From the NCBI RefSeq assembly GCF_005405925.1, contig NZ_BJHV01000001.1:682001-746000 (forward strand): 64,000 bases of DNA, written 5' to 3'. Made by a program: the position numbers and the translations under genes. The first letter of the stretch is position 1; the number at the start of each line of letters is the position of its first letter. Origin of the DNA: Streptomyces antimycoticus (GTDB lineage: Bacteria > Actinomycetota > Actinomycetes > Streptomycetales > Streptomycetaceae). Positions 37,743 through 45,754 of the stretch are shown piece by piece. The notes under the pieces were generated by a model. That model was not told the DNA's origin and ran no database searches. It was given only the letters and a program-made list of their open reading frames with translations.

Positions 37743-37811
37743 GGGCTCGACCCGGCGCGGTCGCTGGGCCCGACCCGGCGCGGTCACAGGGCTCGACCCG
37801 GCGCGGTCACA
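37743..37811. repeat. three 23-bp tandem repeats in the choA-pyc spacer
   Basis: GGG(C/T)CGACCCGGCGCGGTC-type units of 23 bp run head to tail three times (37743, 37766, 37789), the second and third ending CACA, followed by a truncated GGGCC. The 437-bp spacer 37543-37979 holds no credible gene; the pyc leader occupies its right end. Confidence 0.85.
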
Positions 37812-37979
37812 GGGCCACTCTCCGTATCAACGGCGACCATGGATGACGAGGACCGGGTGCCATCCCGTACGCCATCCACGAGAACTCGATCACACCCCGG
37901 GCGTCCTGCGTGGTACGCGGCAGTAGTGTTCGCCGACAAGCGTGTGTTGTAGGTACCGGGCAGGTAGAAGGGATCGGGC

Positions 37980-40900
37980 ATGTTCCGCAAGGTGCTGGTC
38001 GCCAATCGTGGAGAGATCGCCATTCGCGCCTTCCGCGCCGGCTATGAGCTGGGCGCGAGAACCGTAGCCGTGTTCCCGCATGAGGACCGCAACTCGCTGC
38101 ATCGGCTCAAGGCCGATGAGGCGTATGAGATCGGTGAGCCGGGCCATCCGGTGCGGGCCTATCTCTCCGTCGAGGAGATCGTCCGCGCGGCGCGCAGTGC
38201 GGGCGCGGATGCCGTGTATCCCGGATATGGCTTTCTGTCCGAGAACCCCGATCTCGCACGTGCGTGCGAGGAGGCGGGGATCACGTTCGTGGGGCCCAGC
38301 GCGCAGATCCTGGAGCTCACCGGGAACAAGGCGCGCGCGGTGGCCGCCGCCCGCGCGGCCGGGGTGCCGGTGCTCGGCTCCTCCGAGCCGTCGACCGATG
38401 TGGACGAGCTGGTCCGGGCCGCGGACGAGCTCGGCTTCCCGGTGTTCGTCAAGGCCGTCGCCGGTGGTGGCGGGCGCGGTATGCGCAGGGTCGAGAACCG
38501 GGAGACGCTGCGTGAGTCCATCGAGGCGGCGGCGCGAGAGGCCGAGTCCGCCTTCGGCGATGCCACGGTCTTCCTGGAGAAGGCGGTGGTGGAGCCCCGC
38601 CATATCGAGGTGCAGATCCTCGCCGACGGGCAGGGCGATGTCATCCATCTGTTCGAGCGCGACTGCTCGGTGCAGCGGCGCCACCAGAAGGTGATCGAAC
38701 TGGCGCCGGCGCCCAACCTCGATCCGGAGCTGCGGGAGCGGATCTGCGAGGACGCGGTGAAGTTCGCCCGGCAGATCGGCTATCGCAACGCCGGCACGGT
38801 GGAGTTCCTGCTCGACCGTGAGGGCCGCCATGTGTTCATCGAGATGAATCCGCGGATCCAGGTCGAGCACACGGTGACCGAGGAGATCACCGATGTCGAT
38901 CTGGTCCAGTCGCAGCTGCGGATCGCCGCCGGCCAGACGCTGGCCGACCTCGGCCTCGCCCAGGACACCGTGTATGTGCGAGGTGCGGCGCTGCAGTGCC
39001 GGATCACCACCGAGGATCCGGCGAACGGCTTCCGCCCGGACACCGGAATGATCAGCGCGTATCGCTCACCGGGCGGCTCGGGCATCCGGCTGGACGGTGG
39101 CACCACCCACTCCGGTGCGGAGATCAGCGCCCACTTCGACTCGATGCTGGTCAAGCTGACGTGCCGGGGGCGGGACTTCGCGACCGCGGTCGGCCGCGCC
39201 CGGCGTGCGGTGGCCGAGTTCCGCATCCGCGGCGTATCCACGAACATCCCCTTCCTCCAGGCGGTGCTGGACGATCCGGACTTCCGGGCCGGGCAGGTCA
39301 CCACGTCGTTCATCGAGCAGCGGCCGCATCTGCTGACCGCGCGTCACTCCGCCGACCGCGGCACGAAGCTGCTCACCTATCTGGCCGATGTCACGGTGAA
39401 CAAGCCGCACGGCGAGCGGCCCCATCTGATCAACGCGACCACCAAGCTGCCCCCGGTGCCGGACACCGAGCCGCCCGCCGGCTCCAAGCAGCGGCTCACC
39501 GAGCTGGGTCCGGAGGGTTTCGCGCGGTGGCTGCGCGAGTCGCCCACCATCGGTGTCACCGACACCACCTTCCGGGACGCGCATCAGTCGCTGCTGGCCA
39601 CCCGGGTCCGCACCAGGGATCTGCTGGCCGTGGCCCCGGTGGTGGCGCGGAGCGTGCCGCAGCTGCTCTCGCTGGAGTGCTGGGGCGGGGCCACCTACGA
39701 CGTGGCGCTGCGCTTCCTCGCCGAGGACCCGTGGGAGCGGCTGGCCAAGCTGCGCGAGGCGGTGCCCAACATCTGTCTGCAGATGCTGCTGCGCGGCCGT
39801 AACACCGTGGGCTACACGCCGTATCCGACCGAGGTGACCACCGCCTTCGTACGGGAGGCCACGGCCACCGGGATCGACATCTTCCGGATCTTCGACGCGC
39901 TGAACGACATCGGGCAGATGCGGCCCGCGATCGACGCGGTACGGGAGACGGGGTCGGCGATCGCCGAGGTGGCGCTCTGCTACACCTCCGATCTGTCCGA
40001 TCCCTCGGAGCGGCTCTACACCCTCGACTACTATCTGCGGCTCGCCGAGCAGATCGTGGACGCGGGCGCGCATGTGCTGGCCATCAAGGACATGGCGGGG
40101 CTGCTGCGCGCCCCGGCCGCGGCCACGCTGGTCTCCGCGCTGCGCAGGGAGTTCGACCTGCCGGTGCACATCCACACCCATGACACCGCCGGTGGTCAGC
40201 TCGCCACCTATCTCGCGGCGATCCAGGCCGGTGCGGACGCGGTGGACGGCGCGGTGGCCTCTATGGCGGGCACCACCTCGCAGCCGTCGCTGTCGGCGAT
40301 CGTGGCCGCCACCGACCACTCCGACCGGCCGACCGGGCTCGACCTCGAGGCGATCGGCGGCCTGGAGCCGTACTGGGAGGCCGTGCGCAAGATCTACGCA
40401 CCGTTCGAGGCCGGCCTCGCCTCGCCGACCGGGCGGGTGTACCACCATGAGATCCCCGGTGGTCAGCTGTCCAATCTGCGCACCCAGGCCATCGCGCTCG
40501 GCCTCGGCGACCGCTTCGAGGACATCGAGGCGATGTACACCGCCGCGGACCGGATGCTGGGCCATCTGGTGAAGGTCACCCCGTCGTCGAAGGTGGTCGG
40601 CGATCTCGCGCTGCACCTGGTGGGGGCGGGGGTGTCGCCGGAGGACTTCGAGGCGGATCCGGGCCGGTACGACATCCCGGACTCGGTCATCGGGTTCCTC
40701 CGCGGCGAGCTGGGCAATCCGCCGGGCGGCTGGCCCGAGCCGTTCCGCAGCAAGGCGCTGGAGGGCCGCGCCGCTGCCAAGCCGACGGCCGCGGAGCTGT
40801 CCACGGAGGACCGGGAGGAGCTGGAGAAGGATCCGCGGGCGACGCTGAACCGGCTGCTGTTCCCCGGCCCGACCAAGGAGTTCGAGGCGCATCGGCAGGC

Positions 40901-41357
40901 CCACGGCGACACCAGCGTGCTGGACAGCAAGGACTTCTTCTACGGGCTGCGCCCGCGGCATGAGTACACGGTGGACCTCGAGCCCGGGGTCCGGCTGCTG
41001 ATCGAGCTGGAGGCCATCGGCGACGCCGACGAGCGCGGTATGCGCACGGTGATGGCCTCGCTGAACGGGCAGTTGCGCCCGGTCCAGGTGCGGGACGACT
41101 CGGCGGCCTCCGACGTGCCGGCCACCGAGAAGGCCGACCGGAGCAACCCCGGCCATGTGGCGGCGCCCTTCGCGGGTGTGGTGACGCTGGCGGTGGCCGA
41201 GGGCGACCAGGTGGAGGCCGGTGCCACCGTGGCGACGATCGAGGCGATGAAGATGGAGGCCACCATCGCGGCCCCGAAGAGCGGGACCGTGTCGCGCATC
41301 GCCATCAGCGCGATCCAGCAGGTGGAAGGCGGCGATCTGCTGGTCGCGCTGAGCTGA
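37980..41357 (+). CDS. pyc: pyruvate carboxylase
   Basis: Biotin enzyme making oxaloacetate from pyruvate, bicarbonate and ATP (anaplerosis). All domains are present in 1125 residues: biotin carboxylase (1-~450; KAVAGGGGRGMR, EMNPRIQVEHTVTEE), carboxyltransferase TIM barrel (~530-830; TDTTFRDAHQSLLATRVRT, ECWGGATYDVALRF, metal ligands HIHTHDT), the conserved carboxylase domain and a C-terminal biotinyl domain with the target lysine in EAMKMEA. The ATG follows AGAAGGG. No regulatory gene adjoins it. A close match to the typical actinobacterial single-chain enzyme. Confidence 0.96.
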   Translation: MFRKVLVANRGEIAIRAFRAGYELGARTVAVFPHEDRNSLHRLKADEAYEIGEPGHPVRAYLSVEEIVRAARSAGADAVYPGYGFLSENPDLARACEEAGITFVGPSAQILELTGNKARAVAAARAAGVPVLGSSEPSTDVDELVRAADELGFPVFVKAVAGGGGRGMRRVENRETLRESIEAAAREAESAFGDATVFLEKAVVEPRHIEVQILADGQGDVIHLFERDCSVQRRHQKVIELAPAPNLDPELRERICEDAVKFARQIGYRNAGTVEFLLDREGRHVFIEMNPRIQVEHTVTEEITDVDLVQSQLRIAAGQTLADLGLAQDTVYVRGAALQCRITTEDPANGFRPDTGMISAYRSPGGSGIRLDGGTTHSGAEISAHFDSMLVKLTCRGRDFATAVGRARRAVAEFRIRGVSTNIPFLQAVLDDPDFRAGQVTTSFIEQRPHLLTARHSADRGTKLLTYLADVTVNKPHGERPHLINATTKLPPVPDTEPPAGSKQRLTELGPEGFARWLRESPTIGVTDTTFRDAHQSLLATRVRTRDLLAVAPVVARSVPQLLSLECWGGATYDVALRFLAEDPWERLAKLREAVPNICLQMLLRGRNTVGYTPYPTEVTTAFVREATATGIDIFRIFDALNDIGQMRPAIDAVRETGSAIAEVALCYTSDLSDPSERLYTLDYYLRLAEQIVDAGAHVLAIKDMAGLLRAPAAATLVSALRREFDLPVHIHTHDTAGGQLATYLAAIQAGADAVDGAVASMAGTTSQPSLSAIVAATDHSDRPTGLDLEAIGGLEPYWEAVRKIYAPFEAGLASPTGRVYHHEIPGGQLSNLRTQAIALGLGDRFEDIEAMYTAADRMLGHLVKVTPSSKVVGDLALHLVGAGVSPEDFEADPGRYDIPDSVIGFLRGELGNPPGGWPEPFRSKALEGRAAAKPTAAELSTEDREELEKDPRATLNRLLFPGPTKEFEAHRQAHGDTSVLDSKDFFYGLRPRHEYTVDLEPGVRLLIELEAIGDADERGMRTVMASLNGQLRPVQVRDDSAASDVPATEKADRSNPGHVAAPFAGVVTLAVAEGDQVEAGATVATIEAMKMEATIAAPKSGTVSRIAISAIQQVEGGDLLVALS

Positions 41358-41404
41358 GCCGGCAGCGCTGAGGAGCCGCCGCCGCCGGTCCCCCGGCCCT
41401 CGGG

Positions 41405-41947
41405 TCAGGGGTGCTCGGTGGCGGCGGCTTCGTATGCCCGCAGAAAGGTGTCCACCGCGGACCGGGCGACCGTGCGCGTCTCGGCGGCGGAGACCTTGCG
41501 GGTGCCCAGCCGGGACCGCACCTCCATGGGGCCGGTGAGCAGCGCGAGCAACTGCTCCGCGGCCCGCGCCGGATCGCCCCGCCGCAGCCGCCCGGCCAGC
41601 GACAGCCGCGCCAGCCGGTCCGCCAGCGCCTCACCGAGCCGGATGGCCGTACGTCCCCGGACGATCTCGATCAGATCGGGGAAGTCGGCCGCCTGGGCGT
41701 AGGTGAGCCGCCGCAGGGCACGGGACCGTTCACCGCAGCACACCTGGAGCATCCGGTACGCCATGTCCTCCAGGGCGGCGCGCAGATCGTCCCCGGGCTC
41801 GCGCAACCGCTCGACGACGGCGAGGTTCTCCGCCATCACCGCGTCGGCCGCGGCCTCCATGGCGTGGCGGAACAGGGTTTCCTTGTCGGTGAGGTGGTTG
41901 TACACCGTGGGCTTGGCGACACCCGCCTCATTCGCGATGTCCCCACC
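41405..41947 (-). pseudogene. TetR-family regulator, 5'-truncated remnant
   Basis: 180 codons matching the recognition helix and ligand domain of a TetR protein (DIANEAGVAKPTVYNHLTDKETLF onward to the stop). The first ~30 residues, including helix 1 of the DNA-binding domain, are missing: upstream in the same frame is only antiphase DNA of the MFS gene. No start codon suits it. Either a deletion fused the MFS 3' end to the TetR body, or a missing base hides an in-frame MFS-TetR fusion (one extra G near 41955 joins the two frames). In either case the DNA-binding domain looks incomplete. Confidence 0.7.
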
Positions 41948-43374
41948 GGCTGACCCCCGGGTGGCCGCGCCGCCGCACGGCCCGGCAGCCTGGTGGCCAG
42001 CAGCGCACCGGCCGCGGCCACGGCCGCGAGAACCGTCAGCGCCGGCCCCATCGCCGAGAGGAAGACGTCGGTCGCCCAGCCCGGCCCGTCGCCGGGCGGC
42101 CGTCCGGTGGCGGCGCCCGGCCCGGCCACGCTCATCAGCGTGGTCGCGGCCGCGACCCCCAGTGCGGGGCCGATGTTCATGGCGGTCTGCTGGAGCCCGC
42201 CCGCCACCCCGGCGGTGTCCACGGACGCGTCGCGCACCACGACGGTGGTCGCGGTGACCATCACGGTGGCGAAACCCGCGCCCAGCACGAGAAAGCATCC
42301 GCCGATCGCCTCGGCGCCCGAGGCCCGGCCGAGACGGGACATCAGCGACACACCGGCCGCCACCAGAACCATCCCCGCGACCGTCGTCCGGCGGGGCCCC
42401 TGACGGCGCATCAGCAGCGCCGCCACCGGTGCGCCCAGCACCATCATCACCGCCAGCGGGAGCGCCCTCAGCCCGCTGGCGAGCGGATCCAGCGCGAGCA
42501 CGTCCTGCAGATAGTAGGTGCCGAGGAAAAGCGCCCCGAACAGCGCGGCCGACGCGGACACCAGCACGCCGAGCGCCGGGCCGGCGGTGGCCGACCGCAG
42601 CAGACCCGGCGGCACCAGCGGATGTTCCGTACGACGCTCATGCCATAACAAGACGCCTCCGGCCGCCACGGCGGCCGTCGGCCCGAGCGCGGTCGCCGCC
42701 GTCCAGCCGGTTCCGGGGACGCCGACGAGCGTGTGCACCAGCCCGGCCAGCGCCATCGCGAGCAGAGCGGCACCGGGCAGATCGAGCCGCGGCCGGGCGG
42801 TCCCACGGGGCGCCATCGGGGCCCGGACGGCGAGTGCCGTCAGGCCCATGGCCAGGGCGGGCGCGACATTGAGGAAGAACACCGCCCGCCACCCCAGGTG
42901 GGTGGTCAGCGCCCCGCCGACCAGCGGACCTGCCGCGGCCACCAGCCCGATGGCGCCGGTGCGCACCGCGAGGGGCCCGCCGAGCCGATCGGGCGGATAC
43001 GCGGCGCGCAGCATCCCGAGGGTGGCGGGTTGCAGCAGCGCCCCGAAGACCCCCTGGGCGACCCGCAGCCCGATCACCCAGCCGATGCCGCCCGCGAGCC
43101 CGATGCCCGCCGAGGCGGCGCCGAAGCCCAGCATGCCGATGGCGAAGACACGCCGATGGCCGTAGCGGTCACCGAGGCGGCCCGCGAACACCAGCAGACT
43201 CGCCACGGCGATCAGATATCCGGTACTGGTCCACTGGACCTGGGCGAACGTGGCATGCAGATCCCGCTGCAGAGGGGGCTGGGCGACGGTCAGCACGGTG
43301 CCGTCGAGGGCGACGATCACAGCCCCGGTGACGCTGCCGGCCAGGGTGAGGCGTCGTACGCGCGGGGTACTCAT
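41836..43374 (-). CDS. DHA2-type MFS drug exporter, 3' end abnormal
   Basis: A 14-helix-type major facilitator exporter. The start (ATG 43372-43374) overlaps the upstream TetR stop (ATGA). Seen: LDGTVLTVAQPPLQRDL in helix 1 (motif D1 type), GRLGDRYGHRRVF (motif A) and GPLVGGALTTHLGWRAVF (motif C region). After helix 14 (~residue 470) the frame enters TetR-remnant DNA in the wrong phase and stops at 41836; the last ~40 residues are not native. Contains a TTA codon at 42646-42648. With its TetR it forms a classic regulator-exporter operon. Confidence 0.8.
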   Translation of the reverse strand: MSTPRVRRLTLAGSVTGAVIVALDGTVLTVAQPPLQRDLHATFAQVQWTSTGYLIAVASLLVFAGRLGDRYGHRRVFAIGMLGFGAASAGIGLAGGIGWVIGLRVAQGVFGALLQPATLGMLRAAYPPDRLGGPLAVRTGAIGLVAAAGPLVGGALTTHLGWRAVFFLNVAPALAMGLTALAVRAPMAPRGTARPRLDLPGAALLAMALAGLVHTLVGVPGTGWTAATALGPTAAVAAGGVLLWHERRTEHPLVPPGLLRSATAGPALGVLVSASAALFGALFLGTYYLQDVLALDPLASGLRALPLAVMMVLGAPVAALLMRRQGPRRTTVAGMVLVAAGVSLMSRLGRASGAEAIGGCFLVLGAGFATVMVTATTVVVRDASVDTAGVAGGLQQTAMNIGPALGVAAATTLMSVAGPGAATGRPPGDGPGWATDVFLSAMGPALTVLAAVAAAGALLATRLPGRAAARPPGGQPVGTSRMRRVSPSPRCTTTSPTRKPCSATPWRPRPTR

Positions 43375-43961
43375 CGGGCCTCCGGGCCGAGGTGCGCGTC
43401 GAGCGCGGCGCGCAGCAGTGGCTCGACGTCGTCCACTCCCACCGCGAGCTGAAGGCTGCCCCAGCCCCACAGTTGGGCGATGCCGTGCAGATTCGCCCAC
43501 AGCGCGCCCGCGACGATCCGTGGCTCCGCACCGGATTCCGGCCGCACTCTGGCCACCAAGTCGACGAGGGTGGCGAAGAGCGGCAGGCTCGTCTCCCGCA
43601 GGCCGAGCTGGTTGCTCTCCAGGAGATCGTGGCGGAACATCAGCTCGAACATGCCGCGGTTGGTCAGCGCGAAGTCCAGACAGCTCCGCGCCAGAGCCGT
43701 CAACTGCCCGCGTGGATCGCCCTCATGAGCGGCGATGGCCACACCGGCCTGGTTGGCCAGACTCTCGAAGCCGCGTCGCGCGATGGCGGACAGCAGGGCC
43801 AGATGCGTCGGGAAGTAGCGCCGGGGCGCCCCGTGGGACACCCCGGCCCGACGGGCGATCTCCCGCAGCGAAAGGGCCTGCGCCCCCTCCGCCTCCACCA
43901 GCCCCACTCCGACGTCCACCAATCGGGACCGGAGACCCGAGTCCTGCTCACGCTCAGCCAT
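43371..43961 (-). CDS. TetR-family transcriptional regulator
   Basis: A 196-residue TetR repressor: HTH at ~25-60 (LSLREIARRAGVSHGAPRRYFPTH) and a C-terminal TetR_C-type ligand domain (WANLHGIAQLWGWG). The ATG at 43959-43961 is used; a GTG two codons earlier is possible. No ribosome site is visible and the start codon sits in the edge of a palindromic operator, so the transcript may be leaderless and autorepressed. It is translationally coupled to the downstream MFS exporter, its likely target. Confidence 0.85.
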   Translation of the reverse strand: MAEREQDSGLRSRLVDVGVGLVEAEGAQALSLREIARRAGVSHGAPRRYFPTHLALLSAIARRGFESLANQAGVAIAAHEGDPRGQLTALARSCLDFALTNRGMFELMFRHDLLESNQLGLRETSLPLFATLVDLVARVRPESGAEPRIVAGALWANLHGIAQLWGWGSLQLAVGVDDVEPLLRAALDAHLGPEAR

Positions 43962-43998
43962 AGACACTGTCTACCAGAGGAGAGTAGACAGCGTCTAC
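43961..43998. promoter_or_regulatory. pair of TetR-type operators
   Basis: Two palindromes with the same half-site: TAGACA-C-TGTCTA (43961-43973) and GTAGAC-AGC-GTCTAC (43984-43998), centre to centre 24 bp. They cover the start region of the TetR gene, as expected for autoregulation of the tetR-MFS operon. Confidence 0.75.
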
Positions 43999-44208
43999 GC
44001 GTTCAGAATCGCGAATGAATGACCATCATCACAGACCATGAGATCTACGAAGCACCCAAAAAGGTGCACGCATGTTCACCTATGTGAATTCCATTCTGCG
44101 GTAAAGAACCGCTCATGAGCCTTGACGGTCCATTTGGTCCGGTCCAATGTGCGTGGTGCGCCATGAGCACGCCACTCCTTTACCGGATCAGGAAGGAAGT
44201 CAACGACC

Positions 44209-45056
44209 ATGGCAGAACCCCTCGTTCCCGGCTCGTTTAGCCGCCGCCGGGTGCTCGGCTCGATGGCCGCGGCCGCCGTCGGAACACCGATCGCCCTCGG
44301 GCAACTGACCTCGGGGCCGCCCCGGCCTCCGCCGCCTCCCGGGCCGCGGCCGCGCAGTTGCTCTGGCATCCGAACCCGTCCAGCGCCGGGCTCAAGGCGT
44401 TCGAGGGCATCGAGGCCGACCGGGGCAACGCACACCCCGACCGGGACTATGTGGTCGTCGAGGGCGGTGACCACTACCGCTTCAACATCTGGAAGGACGA
44501 CCGGGACACCACGGGTGGCGGCGACCGCCAGCGCACCGAGTCCAAGGGCATGGTGCAGGACGGCACCACCCTGAAGATGCGCGACGGTGAGACATGGACC
44601 ATCAGCTACGAGATGTTCATGCCCACCTCGCTGCACGGCACCAGTAAGTTCACACACATCTTCCAGACCAAGACCCCGGCGGACAACGGCGGTCCGTACA
44701 TCACCCTTGACCTGGGCCGCAGCGGCAGCACGGAAACCCTGCGGGCCCGTGCGTACGCCAACTCCGGCTCACCGGACATCGCCTCGACCAATCTGTCGCC
44801 GCTGCGCAACAAGTGGATCACCATCGAGTGGACGCTCACCATCGGGTCGAAGGGCAAGGCGGCCTTCGTGGCGCGCAACGGCACCGGGTCCGGCGCCCCG
44901 GTCGCGGTCCAGGGCAGTATGTCCAATGTGAAGATGCCGGACCAGGACGACTACCAGCGGCCCAAGTGGGGCATCTACCGCTCGGTCGAAAGCGCCTCGT
45001 CGGACATCCTCGACACCTATCTGCTGTTCCGGAACTTCCAGGCGTCCAAGGCCTAG
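44209..45056 (+). CDS. secreted heparin-lyase-I-like polysaccharide lyase, frameshifted leader
   Basis: A beta-jelly-roll polysaccharide lyase (PF14099/heparin lyase I-like) that would cleave an acidic polysaccharide outside the cell. The mature domain (LLWHPNPSSAGLKAFEGIEA onward; YEMFMPTSLHGTSKFTHIFQ, PKWGIYRS near the end) is intact in one frame from 44358. Its Tat signal (SRRRVLGSMAAAAVG) is in another frame from ATG 44209. A single extra G in the GGGG run at 44313-44316 joins them as LTSGAAPASAASRAAAAQLL, an ordinary signal-peptide end. So a one-base sequence loss is likely. A very strong terminator follows. Confidence 0.75.
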
Positions 45057-45091
45057 CCGGCGGCCGCTCCCGCGGTGAAACACACCCGCGG

Positions 45092-45132
45092 CGGTGACGC
45101 GGGGCCGGGGCGCCGCCGGCCCCGCGTCACCG
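45092..45132. terminator. 17-bp perfect hairpin terminator
   Basis: CGGTGACGCGGGGCCGG (45092-45108) pairs perfectly with 45116-45132 around a 7-base loop, 36 bp after the lyase stop. The rest of the spacer to 45348 shows no further gene. Confidence 0.85.
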
Positions 45133-45348
45133 GCCGTCGGACACGTCGGTCACGTCAGATACGTCAGGCGCGCCGGACAGCGCCACCACCGCCTCTGGCA
45201 ACGGACATCCGCCACTGGCTACCGAGATTCACCGGGCTCTACGGCCGCATCGAACCCGTGGACACCTTCACGCTCCGGCGGACCCGCGGCGACGGTGCGC
45301 GGCGCCGATGAGGGCATGAGGTGATCCGGATCGGGAACGCGGGAGGGC

Positions 45349-45750
45349 ATGCAGACGCTGAACCGATGGGAACGGGCGATAGAGCGCTGGGAGGAATCGC
45401 TGCTGGCCAAGGTGGTCCGCAGCGAGCCCGTCGAACTCCTCGGCGCGCTCAAACGTGAATGCGACAGCCACGCCGTGGTGTGCGGACCGACCCGGGTGGT
45501 GGTGCCCAACGTCTACGACGTCGAGCTGGCCGACACGGTCCACGAGGAGCTCACCCGGCGTGGCTGTCAGGTGGGACAGGAGCTGACGGACCAGCTGGTG
45601 CGTCATGCGGAGGACAAGGGCTATGAGTGGGCCGGCCCGCTCACCGTGCATGTGTCCCGGTCCGGCCGGGTGCCCAATGGCAGGTACCGGGTGGCGGGCC
45701 GGCCCATGGCCCATATCCGCGCGGACACGTTCGCCGACGCGCCGGCCTAG
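45349..45750 (+). CDS. stand-alone FhaA N-terminal domain (DUF3662) protein
   Basis: A 133-residue protein consisting only of the DUF3662/FhaA-N domain: RWERAIERWEESLLAKVVRS, VELLGALKRECDSHA, VVVPNVYDVELAD, LVRHAEDKGYEWAGPLTVHV. In FhaA-type proteins this domain precedes an FHA phosphopeptide-binding domain and works with Ser/Thr kinases in cell-wall control; here the FHA part is absent. GGGAGGG lies unusually close to the ATG. It is convergent with the GH92 gene, with only 4 bp between stops. Confidence 0.75.
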   Translation: MQTLNRWERAIERWEESLLAKVVRSEPVELLGALKRECDSHAVVCGPTRVVVPNVYDVELADTVHEELTRRGCQVGQELTDQLVRHAEDKGYEWAGPLTVHVSRSGRVPNGRYRVAGRPMAHIRADTFADAPA

Positions 45751-45754
45751 TGGG

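Noticed and set aside
37743..37811. Repeat array as CRISPR
   Set aside because: Units abut directly without spacers and no cas genes are nearby.
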